A stretch of DNA of 64,000 bases from Haloglomus halophilum (GTDB lineage Archaea > Halobacteriota > Halobacteria > Halobacteriales > Haloarculaceae). The position numbers and the translations under genes are program-made. The notes beneath the pieces were generated by a model, which was not told the DNA's origin, did not search any database, and worked only from the letters and a program-made list of their open reading frames with translations. Location: assembly GCF_024298885.1 (NCBI RefSeq), contig NZ_CP101166.1, forward strand, positions 1,240,001 to 1,304,000, in the 5' to 3' direction. This document shows positions 18,876-27,116 of this stretch, piece by piece. The number at the start of each line of letters is the position of its first letter. Position 1 is the stretch's first letter.

Positions 18876-21800
18876 TCAGTCCCCGACGGCATCCTCCACG
18901 ATGGCGATCTCCTCGTCGGTCAGCCCGTACAGGTCGTAGACGATCTCGTCGATCAGCGCATCGGTGCGCTCGATCTGCTCGTCCAACTCCGCCGCGCGTG
19001 CGACCTGCTCGCGGTACGTCTCCAGCCCGTCGCGAACGTCCGCGAGCGCGGGGAGGGTGAGCGCCTCCAGCCGGTCCAGCGGGGAGATGGTGCTGGTCGC
19101 GTTGTCCCGGAAGCCCGCCGTGCCGCCGGCCTCGTCGACGGCGTACGGGACGAACGACTCGATGAGGTCGGCCTGTGCGTCGTCCAGCCCGACGAAGCGC
19201 ATCGCCGGCTCCGGGTCCAGCGTCAGGTAGCCGTGCTGGTTCGGCTCGCCGTCGTACTCGTCGGAATCCTCGGGCTTGACGTACGGGACGATGCTGAGGG
19301 TGAGCGTGTCGCCGTCGCGCTCGACGGTCACGTCGGCGATGCGGAGCTTCTGGAGGCCCTCTGCGGTGTCTTCGGTCTTGGTGATGAGCGAGTCGGCGCG
19401 GCCCTCAGGAGGGATGGGGCCGAGGTCGGCCAGCGTGGGGCCGTCGTCGTAGGTGCCGAGGTAGTCCGGGAGGTGGAGGTTCAGGCGGTTCCGCTCCCCA
19501 GTTAATTCTATAATATCCCCAACATTATTTCTTAGCTCGCCCTCAAATTTGTTTATCGGGAGAGAGATTGGTTTTATATAATCGGTTTTATATCTATAAT
19601 AGCCTCCACGGAGTACGGTACCTGTACGCAAAATATAGTACCATACCAGATCCGAATTCAATATTCCAAGAACTTCTTTATCATAATTAGCGTAGTTCCC
19701 CTTGAATATAGGGCTATAGACTGTAGTAGAATGATAAATATCTCCAGACTGGTCGTAAGTTGCCTCACCTTGTTTAACTATTTCAGGAATTAGTATCTTG
19801 TCACGGGCAAATTTACTCGGGTGCCGTGGGCACCAGTGAGCGTACCACGATTCGAATATTTGATTTTCGCCACCCCTACTTTTCAGAGATTCAGAATGGT
19901 TGCTTAGATATTGATGCGCATTCGGATATTCATTGGAGAATATATCCTCAGATAACAAATTGCCATCATTAGTATATGGATATATCAAATATGAATCTGT
20001 TTCTATAGGCCCGTACCGCGACACTTCGTCACCACCAACATACGGGTGTGCAATCTCTTTTTCAATTTCTACCTGTTCATCGCTTGCTTGTGAGTATCCT
20101 CTAATGATTTCGTCCTTGACCTCACAATCCGTCAAGACGAATATCTTGTCCCCGCTGGTCTGTATACCGACAAAAATCTGTTCAGCCACCGCTGTGAAAT
20201 CTTTCCCTTGCTCCTCGATCTTCTTCAGCACTTTCTGTTCTTCCTCACTCAAAAGCCTCCATCCTTCGTGCCCAAGCTCAGTTCTATTCCACTGAATACT
20301 CTCAAGTTCTCTCTCGGGGGCCTCTCTTATGATGGTATATTTTGTCTCATCTTCGACTTCGACATCTGAAGACAAAAATAAGAGACATGTATATGTGGAT
20401 ACACCATCAAATATCTGATATTGGCTGAAATCCACTATAGATTCGATAACATGTCTGTCTGTCAAATAGGTGCGTAAGGCTTCACCTGCTTTTGATTCAA
20501 AAAACTTGTTTGGGACGATTAACCCGGTGCGTTTTGCAGATAGTTCGTTTCCTAATTCAATAAATAGCGAATACAAATCATACCGCCCCTTTGATGATTC
20601 AAACAGGTTCTCGTACCCTTTTTTGAATATATCCGATATATTCTGTATTTTTACGTAGGGGGGATTCCCAATTACTGCATCGAATCCTGGTGATTCCCTC
20701 TTTTTCCCAGATGGTGTGTAGAATGACTCGGGGAACTCGAGTCTCCAATGAAATGCTTGCGTATCTCGTGAGGTTGATTTCGCTGTTTTGAACCAATCCT
20801 GTTTCTCAACCTCTCTCCACTCCTCTCCATCATCCAACGCCCCGGCCATCCGCTCGTACGCCCCACTCGGAACATCTACCCCGAAATCCTCCGCAACCCG
20901 TACGTTCGCCATCGCCACCAGCCGCTGCCGGAGTTCGTCGTTCTCGATTTCGGCGTACTTGCGCTCCATCGCCTTCACGTCCTCCAGGTCCTCGTTCTCG
21001 ATGGCGAGGAACTCCTGATAGACATCCATCAGGTGTTCCATCGTGCCCCGTCGGGTCGCGCCGAACTCCGCGAGCGAGGACTGGTCGGAGTCCTCGGCGG
21101 AGGCGTCGGACTCCAGTTCTTCTATCTCCTCGATGTCCGCACCGACCAGCGAGTTGCCGCATTTGAGGTGGTGGTCGAGGAAGGCGAGCGGCTGGTCGGC
21201 GGCGAGCGTCTCCAGCCACATCGAGAGCTTCGCGAGTTCGACGGCCATCTCGTTGATGTCGACACCGTAGATGCACTCCTTGGCGAGCGTGCGGCGGATG
21301 TGGCTCTCGTCGAGGACCGTCACCTCGCGCTCGCGAGCCTCGTCCATCACCTGTTTGGTGAGGTAGCGGGTGGCCGCGGTGAGGAAGTGACCCGACCCCA
21401 TCGCCGGGTCGAGGATTTTCAGCTCCTTCACCTCCTTCATGAACTCCTGCACGTAGGCGGCATCGCTCTGGAACGTGCCGGCGTCGACCGCCTCGCGGAT
21501 GTCGTCGAGCAGCGGGTCGATTGTCTCCTCGACGATGTAGGAGACCACGTAGTCGGGCGTGTAGTAGGCGCCCGTGGCCTTGCGCTCGCCGTCGTCGTTG
21601 ACGACGTAGAGGTCGCCACGCTCGACGGACTCGACGGCATCCGCGACCGTCACCTCGTCGGCGGGCTGCCACACCTGCGCGCCGTCCTCGCGGACCGCAG
21701 CCATCGACTCCGGGGCGACGCGGAACTGATGTTCCAGCAGGCCCTCGTAGATGCTTCCGAGGTGCCGGGTGTTCAGGTCGGCGTAGTCCGCGAGGACGAC

Positions 21801-23021
21801 CTCGCCCGTCTCGCTGGTCGTGGTAGAGATGCGGTGGATGGCCTCGGCGAGGTGCCGGTTCGGGAGGTCGTTCTCCTCGAGGAAGGCGTGTTCGTCGGGG
21901 TCGAACAGGCCGCCGTTGTAGGCGGGGACGCCGAGCTTCTCGTTGCCCGTGTCGATGAGGTCGAACAGCCGGGTGAGCCGGTCCCACATGCTCGGGGACC
22001 GGGTGCTGAATTCCCGCTCGTAGTCCGCGGTGCCGTCGAGGCCCTCGTGGATGTCCTGCCGGAGCGTATCGAGGCTATAGTCGTCCTCATACGCCTCGCG
22101 AGCGTCCGGGTCGTCCGGGTTGATGAGGTCACGCCCCTCGGCGTAGAGGATGAACATCAGCCGGTACAGCAGAACGAGCGACTGCTCTTTCAGCTCGTCC
22201 AGCGCCGCGTCGTCGTCCGAGTCGATGTCGAGGTCGTTGTACTCGATGAACCCGCGGCCGACGATGCGGAGCGCGGTGAACACGTCGTCCTGCAGGTCCT
22301 CGCCGAGTTCCTCGGCCGCGGTCTCGGACTCGGACCACACCTCGTCGAGAAAGGTGGTGCCACCCGTCTCCCGGAGGGCATCGGCCCGGAAGAAGACGAA
22401 GAAGCGCTTGAACGCCTCCAGGTCGCCCGATTCGAGCAGTTCCTGCAGGTCCACCTCGTAGTACGTCTCCGTCTCGTAGTCCTTCGTCCCGTAGAGGCGC
22501 CACTTCTTCCCGTCCGTGAGGATTCCCCAGCGGATGCTTCCGGGTGTCTTGTCGAGGTAGTACTTGATCTGGTTCGAGGCGTCGTGGTAGTTGCGCCCCT
22601 CGCTGAACTTCTGCGAGAAGTCCGCTCCCCACCGCTTCGCTTCCAGGATACCCAGCCCGAGGTTGTACATCCCCGCGTGGTCACCGTCACGCTGGCGTCC
22701 GGCCGCGTCGAGTGCGTCGTCGTCGGATTCGAGAAGCAGTCGGTCGACCGCGCCGCCACCCTCCGGCATCGACGCTTCGTTGAGCGTCGCGTAGCCGAGA
22801 ACCTCCAGCACCTCATCGATCCACCGCGACCGGAGGTTGTCCTCGTCGTAGTCCGCGACGGTCCCTCCCTCCGTCGTGTAGAGCTCCTGCAGGGCGTCGA
22901 ACGCGTCCTGTGCCGCCTCGTCGCAGTCCCACGCGTCGAGCGCGTATACCTTCTCGTCCAGATAGTAGTTGGAGAAGAGGTTGGAGTTCCGATAGACTCC
23001 CCCCAGCGTCGCCTGACTCAT
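18876..23021 (-). CDS. type IIG-like restriction-modification protein (Eco57I-family)
   Basis: 1381 residues in one polypeptide. Near the N terminus D93, E127 and K129 (AVDRLL, LGILEAKRW) fit a PD-(D/E)XK nuclease; a helical linker follows. The N6-adenine methyltransferase has SAM motif DPAMGSGHFL from D538 and catalytic NPPY at 786-789. The rest contains a target-recognition region (about 850-1150) and a coiled C terminus. Single-chain type IIG enzymes cut and methylate without partners, which fits the absence of other hsd genes here. DNA encoding residues of about 730-1175 is strikingly AT-rich, suggesting an exchanged specificity module. A BREX-like PglX is a less likely alternative because of the nuclease motif. 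Confidence 0.85.
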   Translation of the reverse strand: MSQATLGGVYRNSNLFSNYYLDEKVYALDAWDCDEAAQDAFDALQELYTTEGGTVADYDEDNLRSRWIDEVLEVLGYATLNEASMPEGGGAVDRLLLESDDDALDAAGRQRDGDHAGMYNLGLGILEAKRWGADFSQKFSEGRNYHDASNQIKYYLDKTPGSIRWGILTDGKKWRLYGTKDYETETYYEVDLQELLESGDLEAFKRFFVFFRADALRETGGTTFLDEVWSESETAAEELGEDLQDDVFTALRIVGRGFIEYNDLDIDSDDDAALDELKEQSLVLLYRLMFILYAEGRDLINPDDPDAREAYEDDYSLDTLRQDIHEGLDGTADYEREFSTRSPSMWDRLTRLFDLIDTGNEKLGVPAYNGGLFDPDEHAFLEENDLPNRHLAEAIHRISTTTSETGEVVLADYADLNTRHLGSIYEGLLEHQFRVAPESMAAVREDGAQVWQPADEVTVADAVESVERGDLYVVNDDGERKATGAYYTPDYVVSYIVEETIDPLLDDIREAVDAGTFQSDAAYVQEFMKEVKELKILDPAMGSGHFLTAATRYLTKQVMDEAREREVTVLDESHIRRTLAKECIYGVDINEMAVELAKLSMWLETLAADQPLAFLDHHLKCGNSLVGADIEEIEELESDASAEDSDQSSLAEFGATRRGTMEHLMDVYQEFLAIENEDLEDVKAMERKYAEIENDELRQRLVAMANVRVAEDFGVDVPSGAYERMAGALDDGEEWREVEKQDWFKTAKSTSRDTQAFHWRLEFPESFYTPSGKKRESPGFDAVIGNPPYVKIQNISDIFKKGYENLFESSKGRYDLYSLFIELGNELSAKRTGLIVPNKFFESKAGEALRTYLTDRHVIESIVDFSQYQIFDGVSTYTCLLFLSSDVEVEDETKYTIIREAPERELESIQWNRTELGHEGWRLLSEEEQKVLKKIEEQGKDFTAVAEQIFVGIQTSGDKIFVLTDCEVKDEIIRGYSQASDEQVEIEKEIAHPYVGGDEVSRYGPIETDSYLIYPYTNDGNLLSEDIFSNEYPNAHQYLSNHSESLKSRGGENQIFESWYAHWCPRHPSKFARDKILIPEIVKQGEATYDQSGDIYHSTTVYSPIFKGNYANYDKEVLGILNSDLVWYYILRTGTVLRGGYYRYKTDYIKPISLPINKFEGELRNNVGDIIELTGERNRLNLHLPDYLGTYDDGPTLADLGPIPPEGRADSLITKTEDTAEGLQKLRIADVTVERDGDTLTLSIVPYVKPEDSDEYDGEPNQHGYLTLDPEPAMRFVGLDDAQADLIESFVPYAVDEAGGTAGFRDNATSTISPLDRLEALTLPALADVRDGLETYREQVARAAELDEQIERTDALIDEIVYDLYGLTDEEIAIVEDAVGD
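19500..20825. other. AT-rich segment inside the restriction gene
   Basis: Both edges are abrupt to the eye. Outside, codons end mostly in G/C, as elsewhere in the window. Inside, A/T-ending codons and runs such as ATAATAT and TTTTTTC are frequent. The segment encodes the end of the methyltransferase catalytic core (from just before NPPY) and most of the presumed target-recognition region. The frame continues without break across both edges. Confidence 0.8.
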
Positions 23022-23110
23022 CGTGACTCCGACACGCGAGGGCGGCGGTGAAATAAGTTCCTGCGACCGGGGCGAAGCCTTATGACCGAAGCTACCAGCA
23101 CCGACGCGAG

Positions 23111-23179
23111 ATGGCGCGTTCCGAAGGGACCGACGGCCAGCGCGAGGGCGTCGAGTTCATCCCCGAGTTCATGCGGTAG
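23111..23179 (+). CDS. 22-codon mini-ORF before hicA, possible antitoxin remnant
   Basis: A TATA-like CCTTATG at 23079-23085 lies 26 bases before this ATG, so a leaderless transcript would begin with it. The peptide, MARSEGTDGQREGVEFIPEF plus two residues, ends one base before the hicA GTG. It may be a leader peptide or what is left of a HicB antitoxin; no HicB domain is present. The frame from 23082 is alternative but less protein-like. Confidence 0.3.
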   Translation: MARSEGTDGQREGVEFIPEFMR

Positions 23180-23180
23180 C

Positions 23181-23432
23181 GTGGTGCGGATCTCGTTCTC
23201 CGGTCGCGAAATCGCGAGCGTCCTCCGGGGTCACTGCTTCCGCCCGGTCAGGCGGACGGGGAGTCACCTGAAACTCCGGTACGGGCACCCCGAAACCGAC
23301 CAGATTCGGGTGGTACCGGTGCCGATGGGTCCGGCCGACGACATCCCGACGGGGACGCTCCAGTCCATCGCGTGCCAGTGCGGTGCCGAGGACTTCCACG
23401 CCCGGTGTGAGTGGATCGACGCGAATCGCTGA
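23181..23432 (+). CDS. hicA: HicA-family mRNA interferase toxin
   Basis: About 83 residues from a GTG start. The dsRBD-like HicA fold is visible: SFSGREIASVLRGHCFRPVRRTGSHLKLRY with the catalytic GSH (H29), then IRVVPVPMG and the C-terminal PTGTLQSIACQCGAEDF helix. HicA toxins cleave mRNA and are normally neutralised by HicB from the adjacent gene. Here only a 22-codon frame precedes it and no HicB follows, so it is an orphan or has a non-canonical partner. It is divergent from the restriction gene. Confidence 0.8.
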   Translation: MVRISFSGREIASVLRGHCFRPVRRTGSHLKLRYGHPETDQIRVVPVPMGPADDIPTGTLQSIACQCGAEDFHARCEWIDANR

Positions 23433-23555
23433 CAGCCCCGACCGCGACGGGTCGAGGAGCACCGCAGTCGGCCGCGGGCGGGACCGCCTCGCTCGGAGAA
23501 CGCGGTCGCTCGCAACGCCAACAGGAAAAGCAGCGAGAAACGCGGCGAACGGAGT

Positions 23556-23936
23556 TCAGAACGGCGCTTCGGGGCCCTCGTCCGACCCCTCAGACGAGGA
23601 CTCGCCGGGGAAGGAGGGAGACATGCCGCTGCCGCCGCCGGCGCCGCCGGCCATGCCCTCGTTGCCGCCCATGCCGGTCTCGGCGTGGACCGTGTTGATC
23701 TCGGGGATCTCCTTGGTCATGCGGGACTTGATGGCCTGGATGGTCATCGGGGAGATACCACAGCCCGAGCAGGCGCCGCCGAGCATGATGGTGACGCTGC
23801 CCTCCTCGCGGTCGAGGTTCTGGATGGCCGCGCTGCCGCCGTGCATCTGGATCTGCGGGAAGTTCCGGCGGAGGAAGTTGCTGATACGCTCGCGCAGCTC
23901 GTCCTCGGTGTCGCCGTCCTCGCTCTGGGTGCTCAT
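23556..23936 (-). CDS. NifU C-terminal domain iron-sulfur scaffold (Nfu)
   Basis: 126 residues. The Nfu domain covers residues of about 10-90, with LRRNFPQIQMHGGSAAI and the cluster-binding C56-S-G-C59 in MLGGACSGCGISPMTIQ. It assembles or carries an Fe-S cluster to apoproteins in the cytoplasm. The last 40 residues are a Gly/Ser/Met-rich disordered tail, longer than in bacterial Nfu. It is probably monocistronic. Confidence 0.94.
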   Translation of the reverse strand: MSTQSEDGDTEDELRERISNFLRRNFPQIQMHGGSAAIQNLDREEGSVTIMLGGACSGCGISPMTIQAIKSRMTKEIPEINTVHAETGMGGNEGMAGGAGGGSGMSPSFPGESSSEGSDEGPEAPF

Positions 23937-24015
23937 GTACCGGGGTTGGCGGCGACGGCGCTTAGACCTTTGGTCTGTGCACGCCGTGTGATGGTCGCGC
24001 CGGCAGAGCCCGCAC

Positions 24016-24366
24016 TCACTCGGCGGCCGTCGCCGACCCCTCGTCCGGGTCGAAGCCGAACTGCCGGGCGATCTCGCGCTCGACGGTCTCCTGATACGCC
24101 TCCAGCACGCCCGTCAGTTTCTCCTCGCCCACCACGACGCTCGTCACCCGGTCCGCGGGGTCGTCGGGCACCTCCAGGCGGAACCGGCCGTCGCCCTCGT
24201 AGAACGGCTCGGACTCGTTGAGCACCTCCTGGTCGATGGCGTGGACCAGCTGCGAGTCGTAGCGGTCGTTCATCCGGTCGAACGCGTTCTTGTACGCCTG
24301 CTGCAGGTCGGTCAGGTAGTCGACGTACTTCGCCTCGGCGAAGCGGTCGGCGTCGAACTCGGGCAT
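24016..24366 (-). CDS. conserved haloarchaeal protein (DUF5783-like)
   Basis: 116 residues, helical and acidic, starting MPEFDADRFAEAKYVDYLTDLQQAYKNAF. I recall this as the haloarchaeal DUF5783 family, which has no known function; the number is from memory. There is no metal site, signal peptide or membrane segment. The start is the first ATG and the length suits the family. Confidence 0.75.
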   Translation of the reverse strand: MPEFDADRFAEAKYVDYLTDLQQAYKNAFDRMNDRYDSQLVHAIDQEVLNESEPFYEGDGRFRLEVPDDPADRVTSVVVGEEKLTGVLEAYQETVEREIARQFGFDPDEGSATAAE

Positions 24367-24444
24367 ACGTGGTCGTGGGGTCGCCCGGGGGTAAAACGGG
24401 ACGGGTGTCGAGCGGGCAGGTCAGTCCGGATATGGCGCGGACGG

Positions 24445-25374
24445 TCAATCGGAGGGGGCGGGGTCACCGCCCGGCCCGCCCGCGCCCTCGGCAGGCTCCT
24501 CGTACGGCAGTTCCAGCAGCCGCGAGCCACACTCCTGGCAGTTGGCTGCGACGACCTCGTGGGAGCGACAGCAGGACTCGACGGTCTCGCGGCCGGCCAC
24601 CACGGGCCCGCCACAGTCGGGGCACTCCTCGATGAAGATGCGGAGGCCGCCCAGGAGTTGCGACCGGGCACCGATGGCGAGGTCGTCCCACTCGGCGACC
24701 CACTCCGGGAGGACCCGTGCGGCGGCGAGGTCGGCGATGAGCGCCGCACGGGACTCCCACTGCCCGGCACGGCGGCCGTCGTAGAACGCGACGAACGCGC
24801 CGCCGTGCTCCTCGAAGCGGACCTCCTCGGGGTCGAGGTCCAGTTGTGCCGCGAGTTCGTCGCGCTCGGCACCCTCGTCGCGGATGACGGCCATCCGCTC
24901 GCGCCACGCGCCGCGGAACTCCGGCGCCAGGCAGAGGTCGTCCTCGTCGGCACAGGGCTCCACGACGCCCGCCTCCAGCAGGACCGCCTCCGGGTTCACC
25001 TGCCCCTGGAGTTCGCGGTCGGCACCGGCCTCGTCACCGGGGGCCTCCGCTCCGGCACCGGCGCCGGCGGCCATCCCACCCGCCGTAGCGGGCCCCTTGT
25101 CGAACTTCGCCAGCACCCAGTCGGGGAAGTAGCGCTTCGTCAGCTCGGGGGTCCCGGGGACCAGATACCCCCGGAGCCAGATACTGAGCGCGCTCGCGAC
25201 GAGCACGACGCTGGCGGCGACGGCCGCCCCGACGCCGGGAGCGACCAGCGTCCACCACGCCGCCCCGACGACCGCCGCCAGGACGACCGCGATGACGCCG
25301 TTTGCGAGCGTGCAGGGGATACAGCGGTTCTCGCCGGTGTACTCCGGCTGGCGGACCCGCTCGACGATGGACAT
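24445..25374 (-). CDS. membrane-anchored zinc-ribbon protein, function unknown
   Basis: 309 residues. A short N-terminal C-x2-C (CIPC) is followed by two membrane helices (about 24-70), a cytoplasmic region with YFPDWVLAKFDKG, and a C-terminal zinc ribbon with C-P-D-C, C-C and C-Q-E-C spacings. A Gly/Ala/Glu-rich linker (PATAGGMAAGAGAGAEAP) joins the halves. This architecture is common in haloarchaeal genomes, but I know no assigned role. It may couple membrane location to nucleic-acid or protein binding. Confidence 0.72.
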   Translation of the reverse strand: MSIVERVRQPEYTGENRCIPCTLANGVIAVVLAAVVGAAWWTLVAPGVGAAVAASVVLVASALSIWLRGYLVPGTPELTKRYFPDWVLAKFDKGPATAGGMAAGAGAGAEAPGDEAGADRELQGQVNPEAVLLEAGVVEPCADEDDLCLAPEFRGAWRERMAVIRDEGAERDELAAQLDLDPEEVRFEEHGGAFVAFYDGRRAGQWESRAALIADLAAARVLPEWVAEWDDLAIGARSQLLGGLRIFIEECPDCGGPVVAGRETVESCCRSHEVVAANCQECGSRLLELPYEEPAEGAGGPGGDPAPSD

Positions 25375-25455
25375 ACCGGTGGCTACGTCGCCCGGGGTAT
25401 ATCTCTGCTGCCTGTGAGAACCGGCGAGGGGCGGGAAGCGTGTGGTGCGTGCCGC

Positions 25456-26436
25456 TCAGTCGTCCACGCCGGCCTCGCTCGCTGCGGGGTCGGGGTCGGG
25501 CGCATCGAACTCGGGGAGGGCGGCCTCGATTGCCTCGCGCTCGTCCTCCAGCCACCCCGGGAGCGCGAGGCGCTCACCCAGCGACTCGACGGGTTCGTCG
25601 GCGTCGAAGCCCGGTCCCATCGTGGCGAACTCGAACAGGACCCCCTGGGGCTCCCGGGCGTAGATCGCCCTGAAGTACGTCCGGTCGATGACCTCGGTCG
25701 GGTCCATCCCGACGGCCTCCAGCGTCTCCTGCATCGCGTGCTGTTCGGCCTCGTCGGCCAGACGGAAGGCGACGTGGTGGACCGTCCCGACGCCCATCCG
25801 CCCGCGCGGGGCGTCCGTCGCCACGAGGTCGACCCACGTCCCGATGCCGTCGGCGCCGGTGTCGTAGCGCGTGACCGTGGCCCCGTCGTCGTCCTCGGCG
25901 ACCCGTCCGTAGCCGATGGACTCCAGCACGCCGGCGGTCACGGTCGGGTCCGCGAGCGCGAGCGTGACGCCGGCGAGCCCGCGAATCTGGTGTGCCTCGG
26001 GGACTGGAGAGGCGTCCCACGCGGGACCCGGGCGCTCGGCGGCCTCGGCGACGAGTTCGAGGCCGATGTCGTCGGGGTCCGTGAAGCGCAGGCGCTCCTC
26101 GCCGAACAGCTCCAGCCGCTCGGCGTCGACCTCGTGGTCGGCGAGGCGGTCGGCCCAGTAGGAGAGCGAGCCCTCGGGTACCGAGAACGCGGTGTACTGG
26201 GTCTGTCCGGCGCCGAACTCGCCCTGCCGGCCGTCGTCGGTCCACGGGAAGAAGGTGATGTTGGTGCCGGGCGTCCCCGCGCCGTCACCGAAGTAGAGGT
26301 GGTAGGTGTTGGTGTCGTCGTGGTTGACGGTCCGCTTGACGAGGCGGAGCCCGAGCGTCTCGACGTAGAACGCGGCGTTCCGGGTCGGGCCCCCGCCGAT
26401 GGCGGTCACGTGATGGATTCCCGTCGTCTCGACCAT
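25456..26436 (-). CDS. MhqO-like ring-cleaving dioxygenase (VOC superfamily)
   Basis: 326 residues with two tandem vicinal-oxygen-chelate domains. The N-terminal GIHHVTAIGGGPTRNAAFYVETLGLRLVKRTVNHDD and the second-domain VGTVHHVAFRLADEAEQ supply metal ligands (His at 8-9 and in VHH), with a late Glu in GVLFEFAT. MhqO-type enzymes open hydroquinone or catechol-like rings and contribute to quinone resistance. A second copy with an adjacent esterase gene is at 48048-49058; this one stands alone. Confidence 0.87.
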   Translation of the reverse strand: MVETTGIHHVTAIGGGPTRNAAFYVETLGLRLVKRTVNHDDTNTYHLYFGDGAGTPGTNITFFPWTDDGRQGEFGAGQTQYTAFSVPEGSLSYWADRLADHEVDAERLELFGEERLRFTDPDDIGLELVAEAAERPGPAWDASPVPEAHQIRGLAGVTLALADPTVTAGVLESIGYGRVAEDDDGATVTRYDTGADGIGTWVDLVATDAPRGRMGVGTVHHVAFRLADEAEQHAMQETLEAVGMDPTEVIDRTYFRAIYAREPQGVLFEFATMGPGFDADEPVESLGERLALPGWLEDEREAIEAALPEFDAPDPDPAASEAGVDD

Positions 26437-26543
26437 GCCTGAGGGAGGTGCGCCGGCGGCATATACCTCCGTGGACCCACGCGTCAGCGGGTGGCACGGG
26501 CGTTACCGGAAGAAGCGCCGCAGAGAGCGGCATGGCATGGATG

Positions 26544-26549
26544 TTTATA
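26544..26549 (+). promoter_or_regulatory. TATA box
   Basis: TTTATA, ending 23 bases before the ATG at 26573 in otherwise GC-rich DNA. It is a textbook leaderless haloarchaeal promoter and it fixes the start of the zinc-finger membrane protein against an upstream in-frame ATG at 26541 that would lie within the promoter itself. Confidence 0.65.
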
Positions 26550-26572
26550 GTAGTTTGTTGGGAAGAGAGGCC

Positions 26573-27049
26573 ATGAGTAGGGTGGAAGCGGACTGTGGGC
26601 GCTGTGGGGTGACCGAACGAATCGATTCCACGTACTTTCGCGTCTTCGGGGACGATTTCTACTGCGAAGACTGCCTGATCCATACCCGATGTCAGAGATG
26701 TCAGGGAGGACTCCGACTCAGGCCGTCAAGATACCAGGATCTCGGAGGGGATCCAGTCGTCTGCTCCGACTGTGGGTCCTCAGCGACTAGCTCGCAGTCG
26801 ACGCCGACAGGGTCAGGAGCGGCTCCGCCGGAGACCACCCAGTCCACCCCTTCCGGCTCCTCGTCGTTCTGGGACGGCCTCACCAGGGGTGAGAAGGTCG
26901 TCTTCCCGATCCTCCTGCTTCTCTTCCTTGGATACGGAAGCATCGCCGTTCTCGGAGCCCAGAACGGGGCCGATATCGACGGAACGCCGCTTGCCGGGCT
27001 ACTGATCCTGCTGGTCTGGACATATCGGCGGGGGAAGAAGAACGGCTGA
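26573..27049 (+). CDS. zinc-finger membrane protein, function unknown
   Basis: 158 residues. The N-terminal half has zinc-binding pairs CGRCG, CEDC, CQRC and CSDCG (residues of about 7-65). A Ser/Thr/Pro linker follows, then two membrane helices (VVFPILLLLFLGYGSIAVLG; AGLLILLVWTYRRG) ending in basic residues. Codon use is more mixed than in its neighbours, with AGA/AGG and A-ending codons, so it may be a recent arrival. No function can be assigned. Confidence 0.75.
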   Translation: MSRVEADCGRCGVTERIDSTYFRVFGDDFYCEDCLIHTRCQRCQGGLRLRPSRYQDLGGDPVVCSDCGSSATSSQSTPTGSGAAPPETTQSTPSGSSSFWDGLTRGEKVVFPILLLLFLGYGSIAVLGAQNGADIDGTPLAGLLILLVWTYRRGKKNG

Positions 27050-27116
27050 GCGGGAGTGGAGCGGGCACGGCACGCCCCCATCCACCGGATTCGACACATC
27101 ACAGGCAACGTGGGAA

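Noticed and set aside
18876..23021. Assignment as BREX PglX.
   Set aside because: An N-terminal D-x(33)-E-x-K nuclease motif is present and no other BREX genes (brxA, brxB, brxC, pglZ, brxL) are nearby.
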